Shown one piece after another: positions 1 to 10,219 of a stretch of 64,000 nt of DNA. The position numbers were made by a program, and so were the translations under genes. The notes under the pieces were generated by a model. It worked only from the letters and a program-made list of their open reading frames with translations, was not told where the DNA came from and made no database searches. Source of the stretch: Phycisphaeraceae bacterium (lineage in GTDB: Bacteria > Planctomycetota > Phycisphaerae > Phycisphaerales > UBA1924); assembly GCA_023898685.1 (NCBI GenBank), contig CP060234.1, positions 3,162,001 to 3,226,000 of the forward strand. The letters are read 5' to 3'. The number at the start of each line of letters is the position of its first letter. Position 1 is the first letter of the stretch.

Positions 1-719
1 CCCGGCACGGCATCCCCATGATCGAGGACTGCTGTGAGGCCCTGGGCACAAGGCACACCGGCAGGCCCGCCGGGTCCTTCGGGCGGGCCGGCGTCTTCGC
101 TTTTTATCCCAACAAGCAGATCACCACGGGCGAGGGCGGGGTCATCGTCACCGATGACGACCACCTAGCCGGCCTCTGCCGGTCCCTGCGAAACCAGGGA
201 CGACCCATCGACCCAACGGGCCGGCAGCGCTGGCTCAGCCACGAACGCCTCGGCTACAACTTCCGCATGAGCGAACTCCAGGCCGCGGTGGGCGTGGGGC
301 AGATGCGTCGCCTCGCGACGATTCTCGAACGCCGCAACCTCGTCGCCAAGCAGTACATCGACCGACTCAGCGCCATTCCCGACCTCGTCCTGCCCACCGT
401 CGACCGCGACACAGAGATGTCCTGGTTCGTGTTCGTCCCCCGTCTCGGGGTCGACTACACCCGCGAGGAACGCGACGAGATCATCGACGGGTTCCGGGCC
501 CACGATATCGGGGCGGCCGACTACTTCCCGTGCATCCACCTGCTCCCGTTCATCCGCGAACGTCTGGGGACGGGCCCCGGCCAGTTCCCCATCGCCGAGT
601 CCATCTCCAGCCGCACCATCGCCCTCCCCTTCCACGGCCAGCTCACAGAACGCGAGATTGAGCTCGTCGCCCAGACCCTCGAACTCCTCCTGGGCCGCAA
701 CACCTTCTCCCGCCGCTGA
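1..719 (+). CDS. DegT/DnrJ/EryC1/StrS-family PLP aminotransferase, C-terminal part
   Basis: This is the 3' part of a sugar aminotransferase gene. The frame is open from base 3, and the first codons read RHGIPMIEDCCEALG, which is internal family sequence, so the start lies upstream of the window. The motif FYPNKQITTGEGG contains the probable PLP-binding lysine (codon 114-116). YNFRMSELQAAVG further on is also typical of the family. Members convert keto-sugar nucleotides to amino sugars for surface polysaccharide or glycan synthesis, using Glu or Gln as amino donor. The particular sugar cannot be told from the fragment. It ends 85 bases before rpmB. Confidence 0.9.
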   Translation, partial: RHGIPMIEDCCEALGTRHTGRPAGSFGRAGVFAFYPNKQITTGEGGVIVTDDDHLAGLCRSLRNQGRPIDPTGRQRWLSHERLGYNFRMSELQAAVGVGQMRRLATILERRNLVAKQYIDRLSAIPDLVLPTVDRDTEMSWFVFVPRLGVDYTREERDEIIDGFRAHDIGAADYFPCIHLLPFIRERLGTGPGQFPIAESISSRTIALPFHGQLTEREIELVAQTLELLLGRNTFSRR

Positions 720-804
720 CCCCCGGGTCGCCGGTCCCCTATTGCCCGCCTCTTTGGACCCGCCTATCGTTGCGGCCCGGGATCGAACCCCACGAGGTGA
801 TCAA

Positions 805-1089
805 ATGCCGAACGTGTGCCATTTCACAGGAAAGAGAACGACCTTCGGCAAGCGCCGCGCCTGGCGGGGCCAGAAGATCACCAAGGGCGGCTTCGGCCTC
901 AAGCCCACCGGCATCACGCGCCGCACCTTCAAGCCCAACCTCCAGACCGTCAACGCCGTCATCGAGGACGAGAAGGGCAAGAAGACCACCAAGCGCCTCA
1001 AGGTCTCCACCAAGGCCATCCGCAGCGGTCTCGTCGTCAAGCCGCTCAAGCGCAAGTACGGCTACACACGCCAGCAGAAGCAGGCCTGA
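805..1089 (+). CDS. rpmB: 50S ribosomal protein L28
   Basis: A basic 94-aa protein with the L28 signature: CHFTGKR at the N-terminus, RRTFKPNLQ in the middle, then RLKVSTKAIRSG. It is a large-subunit ribosomal protein. The middle carries a Lys/Gly-rich stretch (about residues 18-35), making it longer than the usual ~78 aa form. The ATG at 805 was chosen because GAGGTG at 794-799 is a well-placed ribosome binding site; a longer frame starting at 658 overlaps the aminotransferase gene and is unlikely. A TATCGT box at about 762 could be its -10 element. Confidence 0.95.
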   Translation: MPNVCHFTGKRTTFGKRRAWRGQKITKGGFGLKPTGITRRTFKPNLQTVNAVIEDEKGKKTTKRLKVSTKAIRSGLVVKPLKRKYGYTRQQKQA

Positions 1090-1186
1090 GCGTCTGCCGA
1101 CTCGGCGCGCCGATCCGACTCTCCACCGCAGTACAATCTGAACGAGCGAACCGATCGCGCCGCGCCGGCGCGAGCCGGAGGTGCCG

Positions 1187-1738
1187 ATGTTGTGTGACCG
1201 CTGCGGCAAGCGCGAGGCGACCCACCACGACCTGGTCGTGAGCGGGGGACAGGTGCACGAGACGCACCTCTGCGAGGAGTGCGCTCGCGACCTTGGCGCC
1301 TCCACCCAGCCCACCGGCTCGGTCAGCGAGTGGCTCGCCCAGTTCGTTCTCACCCCGCCCACCGAGAGGCCCAAGCGGTCCGACGCCCCGCTCCATTGCG
1401 AGCACTGCGGCCTCACATTCGCCCAGTTCAAGAAGGGCGGTCTCATGGGCTGCCCCGCCTGCTACGAGGCCTTCGCCTCCAAGCTCGTCCCGCTGCTCGA
1501 GCGCGCCCACGAGGGCGCGAGCCAGCACTGCGGCAAGGTGCCCCGCCGGGCCCTCTCCCGGAGCCGCCTCGCCCGCGACCCAGAGCCCGAGGTCGAATCG
1601 CTCGCCGACCGCATCGAGGCGCTCCGCCACGAGCTCGCCGAGGCCGTCCGTTCCGAGGCCTACGAGAAGGCCGCCTCGATCCGCGACCAGCTCTACGGCC
1701 TCACCCGACCCGGCACGCCCGACGAGGACGACACATGA
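1187..1738 (+). CDS. mcsA: McsA-like activator of protein-arginine kinase (UVR domain)
   Basis: A 183-aa protein with two zinc-finger-like CxxC pairs (Cys3/Cys6 with Cys29/Cys32; a second set in the LHCEHC and CPAC region near residues 66-90) and a C-terminal UvrB/UvrC (UVR) helix pair near 138-172. This is the McsA layout. In Firmicutes McsA activates the arginine kinase McsB and marks proteins for ClpCP degradation. The ATG at 1187 is preceded by GGAGG at 1177-1181; the GTG at 1181 lies inside that site. A TACAAT box at about 1131 may be a -10 element. Its stop overlaps the mcsB start by four bases (ATGA), so the pair is translationally coupled. Confidence 0.9.
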   Translation: MLCDRCGKREATHHDLVVSGGQVHETHLCEECARDLGASTQPTGSVSEWLAQFVLTPPTERPKRSDAPLHCEHCGLTFAQFKKGGLMGCPACYEAFASKLVPLLERAHEGASQHCGKVPRRALSRSRLARDPEPEVESLADRIEALRHELAEAVRSEAYEKAASIRDQLYGLTRPGTPDEDDT

Positions 1739-2868
1739 GACCCGGCCCCGACGAATCGGGCCCCGCGTGGGACAAGTCCCACCTGCCGGTGCTCTGCGCC
1801 AAGCGCACCGAATGGCTCCGCGGCGGTGGCGAATCGTGCGACGTCGTCATGTCGTCCCGCGTCCGCCTGGCCCGCAATCTGGCGGGCTTCCCGTTCATGC
1901 CGAAGGCCGAGCGGGCCGACCGCGAGCAGATTCTCGAGCTCTGCCGCCGGCAGATTGTTGCGGCCCGCCTTGCGCCCCAGCACATGTGGGTCGACCTCCA
2001 CAGCGCCTCGAAGGCCGAGCGATCACTCCTTGTTGAACGTCAGCTCATCAGCCGCCCGCACGCCACCGGCAAGCTCTCCAGCGGCAAGGGTGGGGCGGGT
2101 GAGCCGCGCGCCGTCGCCGTGGGCCTGCCCGACGAGCAGCTCGCGGTTTCGGTCAACGAGGAGGACCACATCCGCATCCAGGTCATCCGCACCGGGCTCG
2201 ACCTCGCCGAGGCCTACCGCCGCGCCGACAAGGCCGACGACGCGCTCGAGTCGGGCCTCGAGTTCGCGTTCAGCCCGGTCTTCGGCTACCTCACCGCCTG
2301 CCCGACGAACGTCGGCACCGGCGCCCGCTTCAGCGTCATGCTCCATCTGCCCGCACTCAAGATGACCGGCGAGATCGAGAAGGTCAAGAACGCCGCCGAC
2401 GACATGGGCCTCGCCGTCCGGGGCTTCTACGGCGAGGGCTCCGACGCCGCAGGCGATTTCTTCCAGCTCAGCAACCAGATTACGCTGGGCAAGTCTGAGC
2501 AGCGTCTCCTCGAGATCATGCAGGACGAGATCGTCCCCATGGTCGTCGAGTACGAGCGACGAGCCCGCGATGCGCTGCTGGGCCGCCGCCGCCGCGCGAC
2601 CGAGGACACCATCTTCCGCGCCCTGGGTGTGCTCGAGAACGCCCGCCTGCTCTCGGTCGAGGAGGCCATGAATCTGCTCAGCCGCGTCCGGCTGGGCGTC
2701 ACCCTCCGCCTTCTTACCGATATTGATCCTGACACCGTCTGCCATCTCTTCCTGCTCGTCCAGAACGCCCATCTCGAGCGAACCTGCGAGCGGGGTACCG
2801 AGCCGATCGATCGCAATGCGGTCCGTGCCGATCTCCTCCGATCGAGGCTCCACGCGAGGCCGGGCTGA
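1735..2868 (+). CDS. mcsB: Protein-arginine kinase McsB
   Basis: A 377-aa ATP:guanido phosphotransferase. Visible motifs are SSRVRLARN (residues 40-48), EEDHIRIQ in the middle, and CPTNVGTG at residue 189, which contains the active-site Cys of the guanidino kinase family. McsB phosphorylates arginine residues on proteins; pArg is a degradation tag in Bacillus. The start codon lies inside the mcsA stop (ATGA), so the two proteins are probably made together. No ctsR or clpC is next to it, unlike in Firmicutes; a clpS-like gene lies about 31 kb away. Confidence 0.93.
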   Translation: MRPGPDESGPAWDKSHLPVLCAKRTEWLRGGGESCDVVMSSRVRLARNLAGFPFMPKAERADREQILELCRRQIVAARLAPQHMWVDLHSASKAERSLLVERQLISRPHATGKLSSGKGGAGEPRAVAVGLPDEQLAVSVNEEDHIRIQVIRTGLDLAEAYRRADKADDALESGLEFAFSPVFGYLTACPTNVGTGARFSVMLHLPALKMTGEIEKVKNAADDMGLAVRGFYGEGSDAAGDFFQLSNQITLGKSEQRLLEIMQDEIVPMVVEYERRARDALLGRRRRATEDTIFRALGVLENARLLSVEEAMNLLSRVRLGVTLRLLTDIDPDTVCHLFLLVQNAHLERTCERGTEPIDRNAVRADLLRSRLHARPG

Positions 2869-2871
2869 GCC

Positions 2872-3771
2872 GTGGGAACCGAGACCAACAAGCCCTTCAC
2901 TTGGCCCCCGAATCCCGTTGCCGACGAGCCGCCGGCGACGACCGTCCAGCCCGTCGCGACCATGTCGCCCCCTACACCGGCGGACGACAACCGCGGCTTC
3001 TGGGCCCGCCTAGAAGCCGCCCTCCTGGGCGGTGGGGGAGGTGCGCGTCTGCTCGACGACTGGGAGCCCGACCCGGTCGACTTCACCTGTCCCCGCTGCG
3101 GCGGTCCGGTAGGCTTCGCTGAGGCCGACGAGCAGGGCTGCACCGCCTGCCGCGACACGCGCCTCGCCTGGCGATCGGCCGTCACGCTCGGTCAGTATCG
3201 GGGTCCGCTTCGCGACGCGATCACCGCGTGCAAGTACCGGAATGACCGCCGCGCCGGCCGCGCGGTCGGGACGCTGCTCGCCAGAAGGGCTGCGGATCGT
3301 TTTCACGAGGACCGTGTCGACCCGGCCGGCGTGCTCCTGATCCCCGTCCCGACGACCACGCGACGCCGTCTCGAAAACACGGGCCTCGACCACACGCTCC
3401 TGCTCGCAAGCGAGGTGGGTCGGGCCCTCGGCGTGCGTCCTCGACGCCTGCTCGAGCGGCGGCACACGCCCCATCAGGCGGGCCTCTCCGCGGCCGCCCG
3501 CGCCCGCAACGTTGCGGGCACGATCCGCGTCCGGCACGCCCTGCCCGTCCCACGCCCCGCGGACGTGGTCCTCGTCGACGACGTGCGGACCACTGGGGCC
3601 ACCGCCTCCGCCTGCTTTCGGGCCATCACCGACCGATTCGGCGTTGAATGGGCCGGTGGCGAGGGCCGCCCGTCGGAGGCCCCCTGTTTCTGGCTCGTTA
3701 CAGCAGCCGTTTCATCGCACAGACGGGGCCGGCCGGGGCGATCATCAGCCGGTGGGGGGCTCCACCCATGA
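2872..3771 (+). CDS. ComF-family phosphoribosyltransferase-like protein
   Basis: A 299-aa protein with a zinc-ribbon pair (CPRC near residue 73 and CTAC near residue 90) followed by a type I phosphoribosyltransferase domain. The PRPP-binding loop reads VVLVDDVRTTGATA near residue 232. This is the ComF/GntX layout; relatives act in DNA uptake or have unclear roles. The GTG start lies three bases after mcsB, so it belongs to the mcsAB operon. The first ~40 residues are low-complexity and may not be translated: an in-frame ATG near 2962 is an alternative start. Confidence 0.8.
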   Translation: MGTETNKPFTWPPNPVADEPPATTVQPVATMSPPTPADDNRGFWARLEAALLGGGGGARLLDDWEPDPVDFTCPRCGGPVGFAEADEQGCTACRDTRLAWRSAVTLGQYRGPLRDAITACKYRNDRRAGRAVGTLLARRAADRFHEDRVDPAGVLLIPVPTTTRRRLENTGLDHTLLLASEVGRALGVRPRRLLERRHTPHQAGLSAAARARNVAGTIRVRHALPVPRPADVVLVDDVRTTGATASACFRAITDRFGVEWAGGEGRPSEAPCFWLVTAAVSSHRRGRPGRSSAGGGLHP

Positions 3772-3806
3772 CGAGGCGAATTTCGGTACTTTCTGGACTG
3801 GGCTGC

Positions 3807-3834
3807 TTGACCGAACTTCGGGGCGCGCTATTCT
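3807..3834 (+). promoter_or_regulatory. Probable 16S rRNA promoter (sigma70-type)
   Basis: TTGACC at 3807-3812 and TATTCT at 3829-3834 are separated by 16 bases, a good sigma70-like match in a gene-free stretch ahead of the 16S gene. It would give a leader of about 470 bases. It overlaps no coding sequence. Confidence 0.55.
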
Positions 3835-3840
3835 CTCCCT

Positions 3841-4310
3841 TGCCGCTCAACGCGGCTCGCTTCGTCTCTGGGGCCAACAAAGCCCTTGCAGACGATCCCG
3901 GAATCGGCGTGATGCCGGTGACGGGGCGGCACCTTGACAAGTGAACAGTTGGGTCCACCGCGAGAACGTGCGGTCGAATCACCGGTGCACGCCGGGCTCT
4001 GCCAGAGCGCGATTCGGCCGATCAAATGGCCGTTGGGGGTCACTTCCCCCCGGCGATTGGCGTTCTCGTGCAAGATCAGCCCCTGATGCCCGCCCCCGGG
4101 TGGGTGTCAGATAGATCTTTGAACAAGCCAAACAAGCACTCTTCCGGCTTCACCCTTGGGTGGGGCCGGAGGGAGTTGGCCCGGGAGAGATTCCTCCCGG
4201 ACCAGACCGACCCCGCATCCCCTCGACAAGAGGCCCGGTGCGGGGCAAGTCGGATCGCTTCATTTGACACGATCCGCGCCGTACGCGAGTGCGTCGCGGT
4301 CGACAAATAT
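3841..4310 (+). other. rRNA leader with boxA-like antitermination site
   Basis: This 470-base stretch holds no convincing gene. At 4114-4126 GATCTTTGAACAA resembles boxA, the NusB/S10 antitermination site of rRNA leaders (consensus near GCTCTTTAACAA). A second TTGACA lies at 4264-4269 but no good -10 box follows. GC-rich hairpins between about 4140 and 4290 could form part of the 16S processing stem. The boundaries are approximate. Confidence 0.45.
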
Positions 4311-5789
<1,479 letters not shown>

Positions 5790-5808
5790 GATTTCCTTAG
5801 ACCGGGAT

Positions 5809-5842
5809 GGCCCTGACTCCGTGAAGGAGATTACCCAGGGCC
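5809..5842 (+). other. Hairpin downstream of 16S, possible processing site
   Basis: GGCCCTG (5809-5815) pairs with CAGGGCC (5836-5842), with an inner CTCC/GGAG pairing. A smaller hairpin, CTAAGG/CCTTAG at 5784-5800, directly follows the mature 3' end. These may direct RNase processing of the precursor. This is inference only. Confidence 0.35.
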
Positions 5843-5986
5843 GCGGAGAGATCCGCACCCGGCGAGTGAGTTCGTTCTCGCCCGCCTCCAACTCCCGCCA
5901 TCTCGCGAGAGGCGGAAGAAGGCGGATAGCCGTGCGGCAACGCACGGCGAAGGCTGGACCCAACTGTTCATCTGCCAAGGTGAATC

Positions 5987-6019
5987 ACCACCCTCCCTCG
6001 GGAGGGTGGTTGTGTTTTT
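5987..6019 (+). terminator. Intrinsic terminator of the 16S transcript
   Basis: A perfect 10-bp stem, ACCACCCTCC (5987-5996) with GGAGGGTGGT (6001-6010), closed by a CTCG loop and followed by TGTGTTTTT. This is a textbook Rho-independent terminator and marks the end of the 16S-only transcript. Confidence 0.88.
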
Positions 6020-6061
6020 GGATGAACCTGTCCCAGGTCGCGTCGATACACCTCGGTGCGA

Positions 6062-6478
6062 ATGAGGATGCCCCATCGACAATCGTGTTTCCTGGCGCTG
6101 CTCGGGTCGGCCCAACTCGCGGGCTGTACTCGGGTGGAGTCCGGTCTCGATGAGCCCGAAGCGCTGATGACGGCGGAGACGATCCGGGAGAGCGGGGCGA
6201 TCGGCGATGGCATCGTCGCGGCGCTCCAGAAGTTCAAGGATCAGAACTTTGTCTACCCCGAGCAACTCGACGAGCTCGTGCCGTCCTACCTCGATTCGAT
6301 CCAACCCCCGACCGCCGGTGCGCCGCGTTGGTTCTATCGGCACATCGCCGATCCGCCGATACGCGACGGGTTCGTGCTCGAGTTCGGGTCCCTCGGGATC
6401 TTCTCTGACGGCGAGACGCCGTTTCCGCGGTGGGTGACGGACGAAAGCGGTGCGCCACGCTGGGTCGGCCAAGGCTGA
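6062..6478 (+). CDS. Small predicted lipoprotein
   Basis: A 138-aa protein with a short signal peptide ending in the lipobox LAGC, so it is probably lipid-anchored. The mature part holds a segment reading ALQKFKDQNFVYPEQLDEL, which resembles the helix-loop of type II pseudopilins (a helix followed by YPxxLxxL), but the N-terminal pilin helix is missing. I do not recognise a family. Start choices are GTG 6056, ATG 6062 and ATG 6068; none has a strong ribosome binding site. It sits alone between the 16S terminator and the citrate synthase-like gene. Confidence 0.65.
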   Translation: MRMPHRQSCFLALLGSAQLAGCTRVESGLDEPEALMTAETIRESGAIGDGIVAALQKFKDQNFVYPEQLDELVPSYLDSIQPPTAGAPRWFYRHIADPPIRDGFVLEFGSLGIFSDGETPFPRWVTDESGAPRWVGQG

Positions 6479-6528
6479 GCCATCCGAGCGTTCGTGCCGG
6501 GTATCCTGGCCTTTCACGGAGCCCCGCC

Positions 6529-7368
6529 ATGACCGAGACCCGCCCACTCCCCACCGGCCCCAGTGAAGTCCATGACGGCGAGATCCTCGCCCGCGGCGTT
6601 CCCATCGGCCAACTCATCGGCGTCATCTCCTTCATCGACATGCTCTTCTTCCAGGCCCAGGCCCGATACCCGTCCGAAGCCGAGGCCCGCATGATGGACG
6701 CCTACCTCGTCTCCCTCTGCGAGCACGGCGTCACGTCCCCTTCCACCCACGGCGCCCGCGTCGCCGCCTCCGTGCGTGTCCCCTTCGCCGCCTGCGCCGT
6801 GAACTTCCTTACCGCCGCGATGGGCATCTACCACTTCGGCGCCCTCGAGAACGCCATGCTCCAGACCCGGCTCATCGAGGCCGAGGAGCACGATATCTCC
6901 GCCTTCGTCGACCGCAAAATCGAACGGCGCGAGCGTCTCTGGGGCTACGGCCACCGCTTCCACAAGACGACCGAGGATCGCGACCTCGACGACCGCGAGC
7001 TCCTTGCGCTCCAGGAATGCTCCGATCCACGCGTGCGTCGGCTCGTCGCTCTCGCCGACGAGTTGGCCTGGGAGGGGCGCTACCTCAAGATCGTGCGCGC
7101 GGTGGGCCACACGCTCTTCGAGCGCAAGCAGATCCCCATCAACATCGACGGCTGCGCCGCGGGCCTTCTGCTCGACATGGGCTTCGATCCCAGCATCGCG
7201 ATGCTCTTCGTCGCCCTGGGCCGTCTGCCCAACATCGCCAGGCTCTACACCGAAGAGCAGTCCGAAGCCCCCAACCGCTTCGTCGCCCTCGCCGACCGCA
7301 CCGATCCTCACTTCAACCGCACCGTCGACCGCGAGCAGACCGCCAAGCCGCCGGCCCACGATCTCTGA
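6529..7368 (+). CDS. Citrate synthase / citryl-CoA lyase-like protein
   Basis: A 279-aa protein, much shorter than a usual citrate synthase (about 370-430 aa), but carrying its active-site landmarks: HGVTSPSTHGA near residue 66, GYGHRFHK near residue 139, and an Asp in NIDGCAAG near residue 205 where the catalytic Asp would lie. Short members of this superfamily include citryl-CoA lyases and proteins of unknown role, so cleavage or synthesis of citryl-CoA or a related acyl-CoA is likely but the substrate is not known. GGAG at 6518-6521 supports the ATG. The 3' end faces the next gene across a short palindrome. Confidence 0.75.
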   Translation: MTETRPLPTGPSEVHDGEILARGVPIGQLIGVISFIDMLFFQAQARYPSEAEARMMDAYLVSLCEHGVTSPSTHGARVAASVRVPFAACAVNFLTAAMGIYHFGALENAMLQTRLIEAEEHDISAFVDRKIERRERLWGYGHRFHKTTEDRDLDDRELLALQECSDPRVRRLVALADELAWEGRYLKIVRAVGHTLFERKQIPINIDGCAAGLLLDMGFDPSIAMLFVALGRLPNIARLYTEEQSEAPNRFVALADRTDPHFNRTVDREQTAKPPAHDL

Positions 7369-7383
7369 CAGCACAGTGGCCGG

Positions 7384-7410
7384 GTGTGCCACGGCCGTCC
7401 CGGCCGTGTC
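7384..7410. repeat. Palindromic intergenic repeat, ACGGCCG family
   Basis: ACGGCCG (7391-7397) and CGGCCGT (7401-7407) form a hairpin directly after GTGTGCC. The same unit recurs at 28763-28854. It fills the 49-base gap between two converging genes, so it may end transcription from both sides. Confidence 0.7.
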
Positions 7411-7417
7411 GGGCCCA

Positions 7418-10219
7418 TCATCCTCCCGCCATTTCCTTCACCCGTTCCAGCCGCCGCTTGTGCAACTCCACCCCGGGCTCGAGCACCGTCAGCGCCTCGA
7501 TGTGCCGCTCCGCATCCGCGAACGCCGAGTGATCGCCATCCACCGCGATCTTCAGATCGACCCGCGCCGCGAACTCCCGCACGTCCGCGTCGAACGGCGA
7601 GATCTCCGCCGCCCGCTCCGCCTTGCGCTGAGCCTTCGCCCATTCCCCCTGATCCGCGTACAACCGGGCCAACTCGGTCGCGTACACGGCCGAGTTCTGT
7701 TCGCGCGCGTCCAGGAACTCAAGGTGGGGGATCGCCTTCACCCGGTTCTCGCCGGCGAGGTAGTGCCTCGCGAGCAGCCGGTGGGGCTGCTCCGCCACCG
7801 GGACCACATCCGCCAGCAATTCCAGCGTGTCGACAACGTCCGGCTCGAGCCGGGCTTCTTTCTCGTCATTTACCTCCAGCAGCCGCAGCGATTCGAGCAA
7901 CTCGATCAGCTCGGGGTGCCGCGGATACTGCGCCCGCCACCGCTCCACGAACGCCATGTCGGGCGTCACCGAGTCCGGGTCCGCCGCCTCACGTCGATCC
8001 GCCTTGAGCATCTCCACTACCGAAGGCACGTCCTCCGGCAGCGCCAGGCCTACCCGCCTCAGGTCCGCCTGCGCCCATCCGCGGAAGGCCGACATAAACT
8101 CGTCCTTCGACACCCCGAGTTCCGCCTCGAACGCGCTCGCCTCCGCCTCGCCGGCGGCGTACCGGTCCATCAGCTTCACCGGCGCGCTGGGCCCCCAGCG
8201 GTCGATGATGAACTGGTACATCCAGTGCCCCTGCGCGTACGCCTGCGCCCGGTCCGTCGGCTGCTTGGGCCGCACGAACGCCGTGTTGATCTCGTCGAGG
8301 TCGAACAGCGCATCGGTGTGGAACACCCGCGCCAGCAGACGCCAGGTCTGCTCGTCGCGGGGCCCGTCCTCGTTGTACACCGCCGCCGCCTCGGTGAACC
8401 AGTGCGGGATCCGGTTCCGTGTCCGCGCCAGCGTCACCGTGTGCGTGTACTCGTGCTGGATCACCCGCGGCCAGTCGTATGGCCCGACCGTGAACTCGGG
8501 TCCCTCCTGCGGGCTCTCCATCGCGATCACCGGGCCCGTCGCCGCCGCCATCGTGTGGACACGCGTCATCCCCGTGATCCGCACGCTGAACCACCGGTGG
8601 CTGGGCATCAGCTCGATCAGCGTCTTCTGCGCCGGTTCATATCCGATCCCCCCGGGAACCTTCTCCGGATCAGCGCACACCCGCGCATGGATCCGCTCGA
8701 GCACCGGCAGCATCTCCTTCGCCAGGATCTTGTCGATCCCGGGCAGGTAGCGCACCACGAAGTGCTCGCTCTCGACGGTCGTGAAATCCTTCAGCCCACG
8801 CACCAGCTCAAGGCTGTTCTTCGCCCTCGCGTTGAACGGATCGAGCGAGACCGCTTTCTCCAGCGCGGCCTCGGCTTCTTGGTCCCGCCCCGCCTGGATC
8901 AGCACCAACCCAAGCTCGATCCAGGGGTGCGACCAGTGCTCCAGCCCGATCGTCGCCTTTCGCAGCGTCGCGATCGCGTCGTCGTACTGCCGATTCTCCG
9001 CCTGCCAGCGCCCGACCTCGAACACGCCGACAGGCGATCCCGGCGCCAGCTCTTCAAACTCCGCGAGCAACCGACGCGACCGCGCGTCGTCGAACGCCGA
9101 CGCCGCGATCGCCGCGTCGAGCGCGAGCAGTGCCCGCTGGTGGGGGAGCTTCTCCCGCACCGGCCCGACGATCTCGGCGGCCCCCGCCGGGGCGCGCTGC
9201 CGGAGCCTCATCCGACCCCGGATCAGCGCCGCGTCGGCGCTCGGCTGCCCGAACGAATCCGCGAGGCGGTCAAGATCGATCGCGGCTTGCTCGGCCTGCT
9301 CAAACGCGAATCCATCGACCGCGATCCGCCCCAGCAGCGCCTCCGCCTCGGCACAGCGTGGATTGAGCGTCAGCACCTCCGCCAACGCCGCCGCGGCGTC
9401 CGCCGAGTTGTGCTTGTCGTACAGCAGCTCACCCTCGACCAGCCTCACCCGCCACGACATCCGGTCGAGTTCATCACGCGCCCGCTCGAGGATCGTCTTG
9501 AGCGTCTGGTAGTCCCCGCCCTTCGCCTGCGCCGAACCCCGGATCGTCGCCCGGATCATCAGAGCCCGCACACCGTCGGCCAGCTCGCCGGCGTTCTCGA
9601 TCTTCTCACCCACCATCCGATCCACGACGGGCTGCACCGCGTCGTCGGCGTCCGTGAACCGTCCCAGGTCGAACGACGCCTGCGCCCTCAGCCACGCCGC
9701 CCGCAGGCTCGCGTCGTTGCCCGATAGCTCGAGCGTCCGTTCCGGCTCGCCCCGCCGCAGCGCCGCCTCCGCCCGATCGAGTGGATCCACGCTCTGGTCG
9801 TCGAACACCGGGTCGGTCACGGCCCCCGCGATCAGCGCCGCCTTCGCCCGCATCGCCGGCGTCGCAAGGTCGCCCTCTTCCCACAGCCCGTGGTCCACCC
9901 GCAGGGCGAGCCGCTCTTCATCGGTCAGGTAGTCCGCCGCGAGCAGTTCACGCAACGCGGGCGACACCTCCGGCGCCCCGCCCCTCGACTGCTCGCGCAC
10001 CTGCCCCCGCGCAACCGTCGCCAGACACAGGGCGCAAAGAACGAAACCCAGGCGCCAGCCTAAGTGTTCCCCGGCGCTACCCCCTCCGCACCGCCGCGGC
10101 CCGGATCGATCGACACGCAGAACCTCTCCTCCCCCGTCGCCGACGGGGGAGGTGGCCCGCCGAAGGCGGGTCGGAGGGGGTGCCTCCCGACTCACAGCAG
10201 GCCTCGCTTGCACGCCCAT
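7418..10219 (-). CDS. TPR-repeat protein with MA-like zinc peptidase domain
   Basis: A 933-aa protein built of many TPR-like helical repeats around a gluzincin peptidase domain. HEYTH lies near residue 589 and is followed by WFTEA, supplying the expected third zinc ligand (Glu). This fits the 'peptidase MA family' TPR proteins common in planctomycetes. A hydrophobic stretch (LGFVLCALCLATVARG) looks like a secretion signal but begins about 55 codons after the ATG at 10219, because a palindromic repeat is embedded in the 5' part of the frame. The ATG overlaps the upstream stop (TGATG). The true start is therefore uncertain and could be a non-ATG codon nearer the signal. Confidence 0.75.
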   Translation of the reverse strand: MGVQARPAVSREAPPPTRLRRATSPVGDGGGEVLRVDRSGPRRCGGGSAGEHLGWRLGFVLCALCLATVARGQVREQSRGGAPEVSPALRELLAADYLTDEERLALRVDHGLWEEGDLATPAMRAKAALIAGAVTDPVFDDQSVDPLDRAEAALRRGEPERTLELSGNDASLRAAWLRAQASFDLGRFTDADDAVQPVVDRMVGEKIENAGELADGVRALMIRATIRGSAQAKGGDYQTLKTILERARDELDRMSWRVRLVEGELLYDKHNSADAAAALAEVLTLNPRCAEAEALLGRIAVDGFAFEQAEQAAIDLDRLADSFGQPSADAALIRGRMRLRQRAPAGAAEIVGPVREKLPHQRALLALDAAIAASAFDDARSRRLLAEFEELAPGSPVGVFEVGRWQAENRQYDDAIATLRKATIGLEHWSHPWIELGLVLIQAGRDQEAEAALEKAVSLDPFNARAKNSLELVRGLKDFTTVESEHFVVRYLPGIDKILAKEMLPVLERIHARVCADPEKVPGGIGYEPAQKTLIELMPSHRWFSVRITGMTRVHTMAAATGPVIAMESPQEGPEFTVGPYDWPRVIQHEYTHTVTLARTRNRIPHWFTEAAAVYNEDGPRDEQTWRLLARVFHTDALFDLDEINTAFVRPKQPTDRAQAYAQGHWMYQFIIDRWGPSAPVKLMDRYAAGEAEASAFEAELGVSKDEFMSAFRGWAQADLRRVGLALPEDVPSVVEMLKADRREAADPDSVTPDMAFVERWRAQYPRHPELIELLESLRLLEVNDEKEARLEPDVVDTLELLADVVPVAEQPHRLLARHYLAGENRVKAIPHLEFLDAREQNSAVYATELARLYADQGEWAKAQRKAERAAEISPFDADVREFAARVDLKIAVDGDHSAFADAERHIEALTVLEPGVELHKRRLERVKEMAGG
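10118..10180. repeat. Double-hairpin GC-rich repeat inside a 5' coding region
   Basis: CCTCCCCCGT (10128-10137) pairs with ACGGGGGAGG (10143-10152), and CCCGCC (10156-10161) pairs with GGCGGG (10165-10170). Outer CTCC/GGAG bases extend the fold. It looks like an interspersed palindromic element, and on the minus strand it is read in frame upstream of the signal sequence of the TPR peptidase. Confidence 0.65.

Noticed and set aside
4264..4287. TTGACA close to the 16S gene as a second promoter
   Set aside because: No acceptable -10 box lies 15-19 bases downstream, and a start there would leave a very short leader without boxA.
7004..9727. Very long open frame on the plus strand
   Set aside because: It is antisense to the TPR-peptidase gene. 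Its composition (Arg, His, Pro, Leu) is that of a GC-rich shadow frame, with no family match or ribosome binding site.
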